The position numbers and the translations under genes were made by a program. From Pseudomonas sputi (GTDB taxonomy: Bacteria > Pseudomonadota > Gammaproteobacteria > Pseudomonadales > Pseudomonadaceae), in assembly GCF_021603585.1 (NCBI RefSeq), contig NZ_BQHI01000007.1, positions 246,187-310,186 on the forward strand: DNA of 64,000 nucleotides, read 5' to 3'. Shown here piece by piece: positions 54,820 to 63,972 of the stretch. How positions within the stretch are numbered: the first letter of the stretch is position 1; every line of letters begins with the position of its first letter. A model generated the notes under the pieces. The model saw nothing but the letters and a program-made list of their open reading frames with translations. It searched no databases and was not told where the DNA came from.

Positions 54820-56313
54820 TTACACCGCCAGCATGCGACCGGTTTCTTCCAGATTGATGTGCCAGCTCAGGGCGTCACGCAGAATGTGCGGGGTGTGGCC
54901 GCCAATGGCACAGGCTTTGTCGAAGTAATCGTTCAGCGCAGGGCGGTAATCAGGGTGCACACAGTTATCGATGATGACTCGGGCGCGTTCCCGTGGCGCC
55001 AGCCCGCGCAGGTCGGCCAAGCCCACCTCGGTCACCAGGATATCGACGTCATGCTCGGTATGGTCGACGTGGCTGACCATCGGCACCACGCTGGAAATCG
55101 CGCCACCCTTTGCAACCGATTTGGTCACGAACACTGCCAGGTGGGCGTTGCGCGCGAAATCGCCAGAGCCGCCAATGCCGTTCATCATCCGCGTACCGCA
55201 GACATGGGTCGAGTTGACGTTGCCATAGATGTCGAACTCAAGGGCCGTGTTGATGCCGATGATGCCCAGGCGCCGCACCACTTCCGGATGGTTGGAGATT
55301 TCCTGCGGACGCAGTACCAGCTTGTCCTTGTACTTCTCCAGGTTGCCGAACACGTCGCTGTTGCGCCGCTCCGACAGGGTGATCGAGCTGCCGGAGGCGA
55401 AGCTCAGCTTGCCGGCGTCGATCAGGTCGAAGGTCGAATCCTGCAGCACTTCGGAGTACATGGTCAGGTCTTCGAACGGCGAATCGATCAGCCCGCACAT
55501 CACCGCGTTGGCGATGTTGCCGATTCCGGCTTGCAACGGGCCGAGCTTGTTGGTCATGCGCCCGGCATCGACTTCCTGCTTGAGGAACGTGATCAGGTGA
55601 TCGGCGATGGCTTGGGTGTCGACATCCGGTGACGACACGGTGGACGGCGAATCTGACTGTTGAGTGATGACGATGGCGACGATCTTCTCCGGCGGGATCG
55701 GGATCGCGGTGCTACCGATACGGTCGTCAACCTTTACCAGCGGGATCGGCGTGCGGCTCGGGCGGTAGGTCGGGATATAGATGTCGTGCAGACCTTCGAG
55801 GTTGGCGTTGTGCGCCAGGTTGATCTCGACGATCACGTGTTTGGCGAAGATCGCGAAGCTCGCCGAGTTGCCCACCGAGGTGGTTGGCACGATGTGGCCC
55901 TGTTCGGTGATGGCCACGGCTTCGATAACGGCAATGTCCGGCAGCTTCAGCTGCTGGTTGCGCAGTTGTTCGACGGTTTCCGACAGGTGCTGGTCGATGA
56001 ACATCACTTCGCCGGCGTTGATTGCCTTGCGCAAGGTGCTGTCGACCTGAAACGGCATGCGCCGGGACAGCACGCCAGCCTCAGTCAGTTGCTTGTCGAG
56101 GTCGTTGCCCAGGCTGGCACCGGTCATCAGGCTGATCTTCAGCGGCGTGACCTTGGCTCGCTCGGCCAATGCGTGGGGAACGGCTTTGGCTTCGCCGGCG
56201 CGGGTGAAGCCGCTCATGCCGACGGTCATGCCGTCCTCAATCAGCGCAGCGGCGTCGGCGGCGCTCATCACTTTATCCAACAACGAAGGCAGGCGAATAC
56301 GGTCACGGTACAT
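54820..56313 (-). CDS. Acetyl-CoA hydrolase/transferase (succinate:CoA transferase, AarC/Cat1 family)
   Basis: Moves CoA between acetate and succinate or related acids. The 497-residue protein has family segments GMTVGMSGFTRAGEAKAVP, the oxyanion loop QAGIGNIANAV, and a catalytic Glu in TMYSEVLQDSTFDL, with FASGSSITLS and GIGGSGDFARNAHL further on. It has no signal peptide. In P. aeruginosa the close relative PA5445 is annotated as a CoA transferase. It is in no clear operon here. Confidence 0.93.
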   Translation of the reverse strand: MYRDRIRLPSLLDKVMSAADAAALIEDGMTVGMSGFTRAGEAKAVPHALAERAKVTPLKISLMTGASLGNDLDKQLTEAGVLSRRMPFQVDSTLRKAINAGEVMFIDQHLSETVEQLRNQQLKLPDIAVIEAVAITEQGHIVPTTSVGNSASFAIFAKHVIVEINLAHNANLEGLHDIYIPTYRPSRTPIPLVKVDDRIGSTAIPIPPEKIVAIVITQQSDSPSTVSSPDVDTQAIADHLITFLKQEVDAGRMTNKLGPLQAGIGNIANAVMCGLIDSPFEDLTMYSEVLQDSTFDLIDAGKLSFASGSSITLSERRNSDVFGNLEKYKDKLVLRPQEISNHPEVVRRLGIIGINTALEFDIYGNVNSTHVCGTRMMNGIGGSGDFARNAHLAVFVTKSVAKGGAISSVVPMVSHVDHTEHDVDILVTEVGLADLRGLAPRERARVIIDNCVHPDYRPALNDYFDKACAIGGHTPHILRDALSWHINLEETGRMLAV

Positions 56314-56482
56314 GGATTATTTTCTCGGGCAGCGAGTAGCAGGATGCGCAGTCTAGTGAATTTCGCGAGCGCCTGTCCCGCTACCAAGGTCGCAAACGAG
56401 GCGTCTATTTAGCGGGTTTCAAGTAAAACACCGTTACTGGATCTGCAACAACGCGGCAAATTGTCCGACGTTTTGCACAAAC

Positions 56483-56510
56483 AAAAACGCCCCGACAAGT
56501 CGGGGCGTTC
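56483..56510 (-). terminator. Terminator after pntB
   Basis: On the minus strand GAACGCCCCGAC-TT-GTCGGGGCGTTTTTGTTTG ends the pnt transcript with a GC stem and T run. Confidence 0.88.
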
Positions 56511-56527
56511 GGTGTTGCCGGCGAGGG

Positions 56528-57961
56528 TTACTCGACCGCTTTGACCATGTCTTCGATGACTTTTTTCGCGTCGCCGAACACCATCATGGTCTTGTCCAGG
56601 TAGAACAGTTCGTTGTCCAGACCGGCATAGCCGCTGGCCATCGAGCGCTTGTTGACGATGATGGTCTTGGCCTTGAACGCTTCGAGGATCGGCATGCCGG
56701 CAATCGGCGATTTCGGATCGTTCTTGGCGGCCGGGTTCACCACGTCGTTGGCGCCGAGCACCAGCACCACGTCGGCCTGACCGAACTCGGAGTTGATGTC
56801 TTCCATCTCGAACACCTGGTCGTACGGCACTTCGGCCTCGGCCAGCAATACGTTCATGTGGCCAGGCATCCGACCGGCCACCGGGTGGATCGCGTACTTC
56901 ACGGTGACGCCATGGTGGGTCAGCTTCTCGGTCAGCTCTTTCAATGCGTGCTGTGCACGGGCCACCGCCAGGCCGTAACCCGGCACGATGATCACGGTGT
57001 CGGCGTTGGTCAGCAGGAAAGTCGCGTCGTCAGCCGAACCGGATTTCACCGGACGGGCTTCCTTCTCACCGGCAGGACCGGCGTCTGCTGTATTGCCGAA
57101 ACCGCCGAGCAGTACATTAAAGAAGGAACGGTTCATCGCCTTGCACATGATGTACGAGAGGATCGCACCGCTCGAACCCACCAGGGAGCCGGCAATGATC
57201 AGCATCGAGTTGTTCAGCGAGAAGCCGATACCCGCCGCCGCCCAGCCGGAATAGCTGTTAAGCATCGACACCACCACCGGCATGTCGGCGCCTCCGATCG
57301 GGATGATGATCAGCACGCCCATGACGAACGCCAAGGCCAGCATCAGTGCGAACGCAGCGAGGTTGCCGGTCAGCATGAAGGTGACGCCGAGGATCAGCGT
57401 CGCCAGACCCAGTACCGCGTTCAGCTTGTGCTGACCGCTGAACTGTACCGGTGCACCCTGGAACAGACGGAACTTGTACTTGCCCGACAGCTTGCCGAAC
57501 GCGATCACCGAACCGGAGAAGGTGATGGCACCGATGGCTGCGCCGAGGAACAGCTCCAGACGGTTACCCGCCGGGATCGAGTCGCCCAGTTGCTTGACGA
57601 TGCCCAGCGACTGCGGCTCGACCACTGCCGCAATGGCGATGAACACCGCTGCCAGACCGATCATGCTGTGCATGAACGCGACCAGTTCCGGCATCTTGGT
57701 CATTTCAACGCGCTTGGCCATGATCGAACCGGCGGTGCCGCCGATCAGCAGGCCGACGATCACGTAACCGATGCCCGCCGTCGCAAGCTCAGCGCCCAGC
57801 TTATAGATGAGGCCGACAGTGGTGATGATTGCCAACGCCATGCCGAGCATGCCGAACAAGTTGCCGCGGCGCGACGTGGTCGGGTGCGACAGGCCTTTGA
57901 GGGCCTGGATGAAGCAGATCGACGCGATCAGGTAGAGCGTCGTGACGAGGTTCATGCTCAT
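56528..57961 (-). CDS. pntB: NAD(P) transhydrogenase subunit beta (PntB)
   Basis: Integral membrane subunit of the proton-driven transhydrogenase, which makes NADPH from NADH. The 477-residue protein has about nine membrane segments and a C-terminal NADP(H)-binding domain with VIIVPGYGLAVARAQHALKEL and VVLVLGANDVVNPAAKNDP. The ATG at 57961 overlaps the pntAB stop by one base. It completes the pntAA-pntAB-pntB operon. Confidence 0.96.
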   Translation of the reverse strand: MSMNLVTTLYLIASICFIQALKGLSHPTTSRRGNLFGMLGMALAIITTVGLIYKLGAELATAGIGYVIVGLLIGGTAGSIMAKRVEMTKMPELVAFMHSMIGLAAVFIAIAAVVEPQSLGIVKQLGDSIPAGNRLELFLGAAIGAITFSGSVIAFGKLSGKYKFRLFQGAPVQFSGQHKLNAVLGLATLILGVTFMLTGNLAAFALMLALAFVMGVLIIIPIGGADMPVVVSMLNSYSGWAAAGIGFSLNNSMLIIAGSLVGSSGAILSYIMCKAMNRSFFNVLLGGFGNTADAGPAGEKEARPVKSGSADDATFLLTNADTVIIVPGYGLAVARAQHALKELTEKLTHHGVTVKYAIHPVAGRMPGHMNVLLAEAEVPYDQVFEMEDINSEFGQADVVLVLGANDVVNPAAKNDPKSPIAGMPILEAFKAKTIIVNKRSMASGYAGLDNELFYLDKTMMVFGDAKKVIEDMVKAVE

Positions 57962-58281
57962 TACTTAGGCGCCTCTTCTTTTGCTTTCGGGGCTTTCTTC
58001 TTGAACATCTCAAGCATGCGGCGGGTGACCAGGAAGCCACCGAACACGTTGACCGCGGCCAGCGCCACGGCGAGGGTGCCCATGGTCTTGCCCAGCGGGG
58101 TGACGGTCAGTGCAGCCGCGAGCATGGCGCCGACGATCACGATCGCCGAAATGGCGTTGGTCACCGCCATCAGCGGCGTGTGCAGCGCGGGTGTAACGTT
58201 CCAGACCACGTGGTAACCGACATAAATCGCCAGCACGAAGATGATCAGGTTGTAGATACCGGGGGAGATAAGCTCTTCCAT
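57961..58281 (-). CDS. pntAB: NAD(P) transhydrogenase subunit alpha, membrane part (PntAB)
   Basis: A 106-residue membrane protein with three hydrophobic segments, corresponding to the C-terminal membrane part of the alpha subunit. In Pseudomonas the alpha subunit is split into two genes, as here. The Lys/Glu-rich tail ([15 protein letters not shown]) is typical. It begins 15 bases after pntAA and overlaps pntB by one base. Confidence 0.94.
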   Translation of the reverse strand: MEELISPGIYNLIIFVLAIYVGYHVVWNVTPALHTPLMAVTNAISAIVIVGAMLAAALTVTPLGKTMGTLAVALAAVNVFGGFLVTRRMLEMFKKKAPKAKEEAPK

Positions 58282-58296
58282 CGTCTGAATCCCTGC

Positions 58297-59418
58297 TTAG
58301 GCGTTTTTGCGGATGACTTGGCCGTCGCGGCACATCAGGCACGCGGCGACGATGTCGTCTTCGAGGTTCACTTCGAACTGGCCTTCTTTGGTGAATACCA
58401 GCTTCAGGAAGTCCAGCAGGTTGCGTGCGTACAGCGCCGAGGCGTCTGCGGCGACTTCACCGGCGAGGTTGGTCGGGCCGACGATGGTCACGCCGTTCTC
58501 GATCACGACCTGATCGGCCACGGTCAGCGGGCAGTTGCCACCCTGGGCTGCAGCGAGGTCGATGACCACCGAGCCGGGTTTCATCTGCGCCACAGTGTCC
58601 GCGCTCAACAGCGTCGGTGCCTTGCGACCCGGGATCAGTGCGGTGGTGATGACAATGTCAGCCTGCTTGGCGCGCTCGTGCACGGCCTGGGCCTGACGCT
58701 GCATCCAGCTCGCCGGCATCGGGCGTGCGTAACCGCCGACGCCGACCGCGCATTCGCGTTCTTCATCGGTCTCGTAAGGCACGTCGACGAACTTGGCGCC
58801 GAGGGACTCGATCTGTTCCTTCACCGCCGGACGTACGTCGGACGCTTCGATGACGGCACCCAGACGTTTCGCCGTGGCAATCGCCTGCAACCCGGCTACA
58901 CCGGCCCCCAGAATCAGCACGCGCGCCGCCTTCACGGTGCCCGCAGCGGTCATCAGCATCGGCATGAAGCGCGGATAATAGTGAGCAGCCAGCAGCACGG
59001 CCTTATAGCCGGCAATGTTCGCCTGGGACGACAGCACGTCGAGGCTCTGGGCCCGAGAGGTCCGTGGCGCCGCTTCCAGGGCGAACGCGGTGATCCCGCA
59101 CTCGGCCATCTTCGCGATGGTGTCGTTGTTGAACGGGTTGAGCATGCCCACCAGCACCGTTCCGCGCTTGATCAGCGTCAGTTCGGCATCGCTTGGCGCG
59201 ACCACTTTGAGAATCAGCTCGGCGCCAAATGCGTCATTGGCACTGCCAATGGTCGCGCCTGCCGCTTCATAGGCACTGTCGACAACGCTGGCTTTAACGC
59301 CGGCGCCGGTTTGCACAGTGACCTTATGACCTTGGCTGATCAGCTTTTTAATGGTTTCCGGGGTTGCAGCAACCCGTGTTTCACCGGTCTGGGTTTCGAG
59401 AGGAACACCAATGTGCAC
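58297..59418 (-). CDS. pntAA: NAD(P) transhydrogenase subunit alpha, soluble part (PntAA)
   Basis: NAD(H)-binding hydrophilic domain of the transhydrogenase, 373 residues. It begins HIGVPLETQTGETRVAATPE and has the Rossmann motif ARVLILGAGVAGLQAIATAKRLGA. The GTG at 59418 has AGGAG 7 bases upstream and gives the family N-terminus; the longer open frame from 59493 adds unrelated residues. The long untranslated region before it (over 400 bases) is described separately. Confidence 0.95.
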   Translation of the reverse strand: MHIGVPLETQTGETRVAATPETIKKLISQGHKVTVQTGAGVKASVVDSAYEAAGATIGSANDAFGAELILKVVAPSDAELTLIKRGTVLVGMLNPFNNDTIAKMAECGITAFALEAAPRTSRAQSLDVLSSQANIAGYKAVLLAAHYYPRFMPMLMTAAGTVKAARVLILGAGVAGLQAIATAKRLGAVIEASDVRPAVKEQIESLGAKFVDVPYETDEERECAVGVGGYARPMPASWMQRQAQAVHERAKQADIVITTALIPGRKAPTLLSADTVAQMKPGSVVIDLAAAQGGNCPLTVADQVVIENGVTIVGPTNLAGEVAADASALYARNLLDFLKLVFTKEGQFEVNLEDDIVAACLMCRDGQVIRKNA

Positions 59419-59852
59419 GTCAAATCTCCTGCGTGATCTTATTGAGTAAACCCATGCACTGCGGATGGTGCGACTGGGGCGGCCGATCAGCACGATCCCG
59501 CCAAATCAGGGCGGGGCGCGGCATTTTGCAGGCGAAGTTTATGCCCTTCAAGGGATTATGACGGGTGACGGAAAATTAACTACAAGTCATCCCGTGACCG
59601 AATGTCGCAGATGGCCAGTTGAATCCCTTGCAGGCCGTGCCTTTCAAGGAGTCTGGATGAATTTGAAGAAATTTCTCATCGGTGGCGTGAATAGGCCGCA
59701 ATGAGTCGCGAATGAGGGCGCAAAGCCGCGCCGGCAGGCGCTTGTGGGACGTCTGTACGACTTTCGGATACAGTCTGTCTATTTGCGACAAATAGTTATA
59801 TCTGTAGGGCTTTGATTTTCCTGACTACGGGGTTAGTAATCGCTGAAGCCCT
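59419..59852. other. Intergenic region between pntAA and gcdR
   Basis: About 430 bases holding the pnt promoter region. No long credible gene is found; short open frames on both strands (e.g. minus 59576-59791, 71 codons) lack a convincing signal. It does contain a tiny frame with a very good ribosome site at 59657-59704, listed separately. Confidence 0.6.
59657..59704 (+). other. Fifteen-codon frame with strong ribosome site (possible gene remnant)
   Basis: AAGGAG lies five bases before ATG 59657, and the frame reads MNLKKFLIGGVNRPQ before a stop. The start MNLKKFLIGG resembles the first residues of a signal peptide, so it may be the stump of an exported protein gene, a real micropeptide, or chance. 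The opposite strand carries pntAA's upstream region. Confidence 0.3.
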
Positions 59853-60752
59853 TTAGCCTTCTAGGTTGTAGCTGTGTGCCTGGTTCACCAGCCAGTCGCG
59901 AAAAGCCTTGAGTGACGCGGATTCGACCTTTCGCTCTGGAATCATCAGGTAATACGCCTTGATGCTGGAGAGCGCGTTCGGGTTGGCAATCACCAAGCGT
60001 TTCTCGGCCAGTTCGCGCTGAATCAGGAAGGGTGGGATCAGCGCGATGCCCATGTCGTGCATGGCCGCCTGGGCCAGCATGGAGAATAGCTCGTAGCGCG
60101 GACCTGTCATGTCGCGGGGGATGTTCAGGTGTTGCGAGTTGAACCACTGTCGCCAGGCGTAGGGGCGGGTGGTTTGCTGGAGCAGCGGCAGATCGGCGAT
60201 TTCATCGGGTGTCAGATTCGTCTTGTTGCCGAGCAGGACGGGACTGCATACCGGCATCGGATTCTCGCCCATCAGCCTGTGGGATTCGGTACCGGACCAG
60301 TCGGCATCGCCAAAGTAGATGGCGGCATCGAATTCGGTGTCGGCAAACAGGAACGGGCGGGTGCGGTTGGTCAGGTTGACCGTCACTTCCGGATGTTTGA
60401 GCTGGAAGTCCTTCAGTCTTGGCAACAGCCATTGCGTGCCGAACGTGGGCACCACGGCGAGCTCAATCACATTGGTGCCTTGCTGGCCCATCACCGACAG
60501 GGTGTCGCGCTCAACGGCGTCGAGTTGCGTGGCGACCCGACGACTGTAGGAAAGGCCCGCTTCCGTCAGCTTCACTCCGCGACGCGAGCGTCGGAACAGT
60601 TCGACGCTGAGGAAGTCCTCGAGGCTGGCGATCTGTCGACAAATGGCGCCCTGTGTGAGGGAAAGTTCTTCGGCGGCCTTGGTAAAGCTCTCGTGTCGAG
60701 CGGCGGCTTCGAAGCTGATCAGGGCGGTGGTGCTGGGTATCTTGCGGCGCAT
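59853..60752 (-). CDS. gcdR: LysR-type regulator GcdR
   Basis: Activator of the divergent gcdHG operon in glutarate use. The 299-residue protein has the LysR helix-turn-helix (AAARHESFTKAAEELSLTQGAICRQI) and an effector domain with FGTQWLLPRLKDFQLKHPEV. The start at ATG 60752 (MRRKIPSTTAL) is chosen over ATG 60767, which would give a longer unusual lead. It is 158 bases from gcdH and on the other strand, so one control region can serve both. Its homologue in P. putida is known as GcdR and controls gcdHG. Confidence 0.9.
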   Translation of the reverse strand: MRRKIPSTTALISFEAAARHESFTKAAEELSLTQGAICRQIASLEDFLSVELFRRSRRGVKLTEAGLSYSRRVATQLDAVERDTLSVMGQQGTNVIELAVVPTFGTQWLLPRLKDFQLKHPEVTVNLTNRTRPFLFADTEFDAAIYFGDADWSGTESHRLMGENPMPVCSPVLLGNKTNLTPDEIADLPLLQQTTRPYAWRQWFNSQHLNIPRDMTGPRYELFSMLAQAAMHDMGIALIPPFLIQRELAEKRLVIANPNALSSIKAYYLMIPERKVESASLKAFRDWLVNQAHSYNLEG

Positions 60753-60910
60753 GTACGTCAACCTCACTAATACATTGCTTAATCGGCATTTCGCGACGTT
60801 TCGGAGTGAGAAATTAGCACAACAGGATGCGAAAACCTCGTTTGCCGGGATGACGAAGCGGGCCTAGGATCAATGCCACGTTAATTCACCCGATTTGCGA
60901 GGACTCACTC

Positions 60911-62092
60911 ATGGGCGGCAAAGCTAGCTTCAACTGGATCGATCCCCTGCTGCTGGATCAACAGCTGACTGAAGAAGAACGCATGATCCGCGACACTGCC
61001 GAGCAATTCGCCCAGCAGAGCCTCGCGCCGCGCGTTCTCGAAGCCTTCCGCCATGAGAAGACCGATCCGGCGATCTTCCGTGAAATGGGTGAGGTCGGCC
61101 TGTTGGGCGCGACCATCCCCGAGCAGTACGGTGGCAGCGGCCTCAACTACGTCAGCTATGGCCTGATTGCCCGTGAAGTCGAGCGTGTCGACTCTGGCTA
61201 CCGTTCGATGATGAGCGTGCAGTCTTCGCTGGTGATGGTGCCGATCAACGAATTCGGTACCGAAGCACAGAAGCAGAAGTATTTGCCGAAGCTGGCTTCC
61301 GGCGAGTGGATTGGCTGCTTCGGTCTGACCGAGCCGAACCACGGTTCCGACCCGGGCGCGATGATTACGCGTGCACGCAAAGTGGAAGGCGGCTACAGCC
61401 TGACCGGCGCCAAGATGTGGATCACCAATAGCCCGATCGCCGATGTGTTTGTGGTCTGGGCCAAGGACGATGCCGGCGACATTCGTGGCTTCGTTCTGGA
61501 GAAGGGCTGGAAAGGCCTGAGCGCACCGGCCATTCACGGCAAGGTCGGCCTGCGGGCTTCGATCACCGGTGAAATCGTCATGGACAACGTGTTCGTGCCG
61601 GAAGAGAACATCTTCCCGGACGTGCGCGGTCTGAAAGGTCCGTTCACCTGCCTCAACTCTGCGCGTTACGGCATCTCCTGGGGTGCGCTGGGCGCCGCCG
61701 AGTTCTGCTGGCACACCGCTCGCCAGTACACCTTGGATCGTCAACAGTTCGGTCGTCCGCTGGCCGCTACTCAGTTGATCCAGAAGAAGCTGGCTGACAT
61801 GCAGACCGAGATCACTCTGGCGCTGCAAGGCTGCCTGCGTCTGGGTCGCATGAAGGACGAGGGCACCGCTGCGGTTGAAATCACTTCGATCATGAAGCGT
61901 AACTCTTGCGGCAAGTCTCTCGAGATCGCCCGCATGGCGCGTGACATGTTGGGCGGCAACGGGATCTCCGATGAATTCGGTGTGGCCCGTCACCTGGTCA
62001 ACCTGGAAGTCGTGAATACCTATGAAGGTACCCATGACGTTCACGCGCTGATCCTCGGTCGTGCGCAGACCGGCCTGCAGGCGTTCTATTAA
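60911..62092 (+). CDS. gcdH: Glutaryl-CoA dehydrogenase
   Basis: FAD enzyme that oxidises and decarboxylates glutaryl-CoA to crotonyl-CoA in lysine, hydroxylysine and glutarate breakdown. The 393-residue protein has acyl-CoA dehydrogenase motifs ([34 protein letters not shown]) and a catalytic Glu in [17 protein letters not shown] near the C-terminus. The subfamily is marked by the [21 protein letters not shown] segment. It precedes gcdG by 13 bases. Confidence 0.97.
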   Translation: MGGKASFNWIDPLLLDQQLTEEERMIRDTAEQFAQQSLAPRVLEAFRHEKTDPAIFREMGEVGLLGATIPEQYGGSGLNYVSYGLIAREVERVDSGYRSMMSVQSSLVMVPINEFGTEAQKQKYLPKLASGEWIGCFGLTEPNHGSDPGAMITRARKVEGGYSLTGAKMWITNSPIADVFVVWAKDDAGDIRGFVLEKGWKGLSAPAIHGKVGLRASITGEIVMDNVFVPEENIFPDVRGLKGPFTCLNSARYGISWGALGAAEFCWHTARQYTLDRQQFGRPLAATQLIQKKLADMQTEITLALQGCLRLGRMKDEGTAAVEITSIMKRNSCGKSLEIARMARDMLGGNGISDEFGVARHLVNLEVVNTYEGTHDVHALILGRAQTGLQAFY

Positions 62093-62105
62093 CAGGAGAG
62101 CGACC

Positions 62106-63326
62106 ATGGGCGCGCTGTCGCATCTGCGGGTACTGGATTTATCGCGAGTGCTGGCCGGCCCGTGGTCTGGTCAGATTCTGGCCGACCTTGGGGCGGAAGT
62201 GATCAAGGTCGAGCGCCCGGGCAATGGTGACGACACTCGCGCCTGGGGGCCGCCTTTCCTGAAAGACGCTTACGGCGAGAACACCAGCGAAGCGGCTTAC
62301 TACCTGTCGGCCAATCGCAATAAGCAATCGGTGACGATCGACTTCACTCGCCCCGAGGGGCAGAAGCTGGTTCGGGAGCTGGCAGCCAAATCCGATATCC
62401 TGATCGAAAACTTCAAGGTGGGTGGTCTGGCGGCTTATGGCCTGGATTACGAGTCGCTGAAGGCGATCAATCCGGATCTGATCTATTGCTCGATCACAGG
62501 TTTCGGACAAACCGGGCCGTATGCCAAGCGTGCGGGTTATGACTTCATGATTCAGGGTCTCGGTGGGCTGATGAGTCTGACCGGGCGACCTGAAGGTGAT
62601 GAGGGCGCCGGCCCGGTGAAAGTGGGCGTGGCGCTTACGGATATCCTGACGGGGTTGTATTCGACCGTGGCGATCCTGGCAGCGCTGGCTCATCGTGATC
62701 ACGATGGCGGTGGGCAGCATATCGATATGGCGCTGCTGGATGTGCAGGTGGCATGCCTGGCCAATCAGGCGATGAACTATCTGACGACGGGCGCTGCGCC
62801 AAAGCGGCTGGGGAATGCGCATCCGAACATCGTGCCATATCAGGATTTTCCTACGGCAGACGGTGACTTCATTCTCACGGTGGGTAATGACGGACAGTTT
62901 CGCAAGTTTGCCGAAGTGGCGGGTCAGCCGCAGTGGGCTGACGATCCGCGATTCGCGACGAATAAGCTGCGGGTGGCGAACCGGGCTGTGCTGATTCCGC
63001 TGATCCGCCAGGCGACGGTTTTCAAGACCACCGCGGAGTGGGTGAGTCAGCTGGAGCAGGCTGGTGTGCCGTGTGGGCCGATCAATGATCTGTCGCAGGT
63101 GTTTGAGGATCCACAGGTGAAGTCTCGTGGTTTGGCGATCGAGCTGCCGCATGCGCTCGCGGGAATGGTGCCGCAGGTGGCCAGCCCGATTCGGTTATCG
63201 CGGACTCCTGTCGAGTATCGGCTTGCGCCTCCTTTGCTGGGTGAGCATACGCTTGAGGTTCTGCAGCGTGTGTTGGGCTTGGGGGCGGGGGCAGTGGCTG
63301 CGATGAAAGAGGATGGAGTGCTCTGA
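62106..63326 (+). CDS. gcdG: Class III CoA transferase (succinyl-CoA:glutarate)
   Basis: Class III (CaiB/BaiF) CoA transferase of 406 residues. Family parts are LRVLDLSRVLAGPWSGQILADLGAEVIKVE, NKQSVTIDF and YDFMIQGLGGLMSLTG with the catalytic Asp expected in the following GVALTDILTG region. The ATG at 62106 has CAGGAG 8 bases upstream. In P. putida the gene paired with gcdH activates glutarate with succinyl-CoA, which fits the arrangement here. Codon use becomes slightly more AT-rich toward the 3' end, which is not evidence of transfer by itself. Confidence 0.92.
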   Translation: MGALSHLRVLDLSRVLAGPWSGQILADLGAEVIKVERPGNGDDTRAWGPPFLKDAYGENTSEAAYYLSANRNKQSVTIDFTRPEGQKLVRELAAKSDILIENFKVGGLAAYGLDYESLKAINPDLIYCSITGFGQTGPYAKRAGYDFMIQGLGGLMSLTGRPEGDEGAGPVKVGVALTDILTGLYSTVAILAALAHRDHDGGGQHIDMALLDVQVACLANQAMNYLTTGAAPKRLGNAHPNIVPYQDFPTADGDFILTVGNDGQFRKFAEVAGQPQWADDPRFATNKLRVANRAVLIPLIRQATVFKTTAEWVSQLEQAGVPCGPINDLSQVFEDPQVKSRGLAIELPHALAGMVPQVASPIRLSRTPVEYRLAPPLLGEHTLEVLQRVLGLGAGAVAAMKEDGVL

Positions 63327-63434
63327 TTGTTCTCTCTATATATAGAGGGAGCGTTGATCCTTTCTTCTATATAGACAGAATCGGGTGTTTTTCAGCCTAT
63401 CTGCAACTTATTGAAAGAAAAGCGAAATTAATGG

Positions 63435-63462
63435 TTGACGGCAGATTCTGAGTCTCTATAAT
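63435..63462 (+). promoter_or_regulatory. rRNA promoter P1
   Basis: TTGACG, 16-base spacer, TATAAT at 63457-63462. A T/A-rich upstream stretch (63405-63430) may act as UP element. Confidence 0.8.
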
Positions 63463-63637
63463 TCGCCCCACTTCCGGCGCAGTCGAAACGGAAAACTCCT
63501 TGAGATTCAATGAGTTAAGTAGGTTTCGAAGTGGAGTGCTTCAGTTTATCGAAGCCTGGAAGCAGTTGGAAATGCCGGATTGTTACGGCGCTTTCAACGG
63601 TTCGATCTTCTCGGTCGAAAGCGGAGAAAAAGAGGTG

Positions 63638-63665
63638 TTGACAGCAGCGTGTGACGCTGTAGAAT
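63638..63665 (+). promoter_or_regulatory. rRNA promoter P2
   Basis: TTGACA, 16-base spacer, TAGAAT (63660-63665) followed by a G/C-rich discriminator. ACAGC and GCTGT form an inverted pair across the spacer. Confidence 0.8.
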
Positions 63666-63747
63666 TCGCCTCCCGCTAACGAGAGATCGGAAGCGCAAGT
63701 GGTTGAAGTTGTTGAAGAAATCTTCGAAAACTTCTGAAAATAATCAC

Positions 63748-63775
63748 TTGACAGCAAATGAGGCTGCTGTAGAAT
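63748..63775 (+). promoter_or_regulatory. rRNA promoter P3
   Basis: TTGACA, 16-base spacer, TAGAAT (63770-63775), then GCGCGCCTC, a discriminator typical of stringently controlled rRNA promoters. The -35/-10 segment closely repeats P2. Confidence 0.85.
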
Positions 63776-63810
63776 GCGCGCCTCGGTTGAGACGAAAGAT
63801 CTTAACCAAC

Positions 63811-63822
63811 CGCTCTTTAACA
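63811..63822 (+). promoter_or_regulatory. boxA antitermination site
   Basis: CGCTCTTTAACA matches the rRNA boxA consensus TGCTCTTTAACA with one difference. It lies in the leader, between P3 and the 16S gene, and would recruit the Nus antitermination complex. Confidence 0.85.
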
Positions 63823-63972
63823 ACTGAATCAAGCAATTCGTGTGGGTGCTTGTGGAGTCAGACTGATAGTCAGCAAGATTATCAGCATCACAAGTTACTC
63901 CGCGAGAAATCAAAGATGTAACCAACGATTGCTGAGCCAAGTTTAGGGTTTTCTCAAAACCCAAAGATGTTT

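Larger units (their letters stand above)
63327..63972 (+). other. rRNA operon leader region
   Basis: A 646-base non-coding, AT-rich region before the 16S gene. It starts with short A/T-rich inverted repeat CTCTCTATATATAGAGGGAG (63333-63352) after gcdG, then three promoters and a boxA, ending with GGGTTTTCTCAAAACCC (63947-63963), a stem that can pair with later precursor sequence. No coding frame is credible. Confidence 0.8.

Noticed and set aside
59576-59791. 71-codon minus-strand frame between pntAA and gcdR
   Set aside because: No convincing ribosome site, no domain, and the region is expected to hold the pnt promoter.
63435-63822. CRISPR-like repetition in the rRNA leader
   Set aside because: The repeated TTGACAGC...TAGAAT units are promoter pairs of uneven spacing; there are no regular repeat-spacer units.
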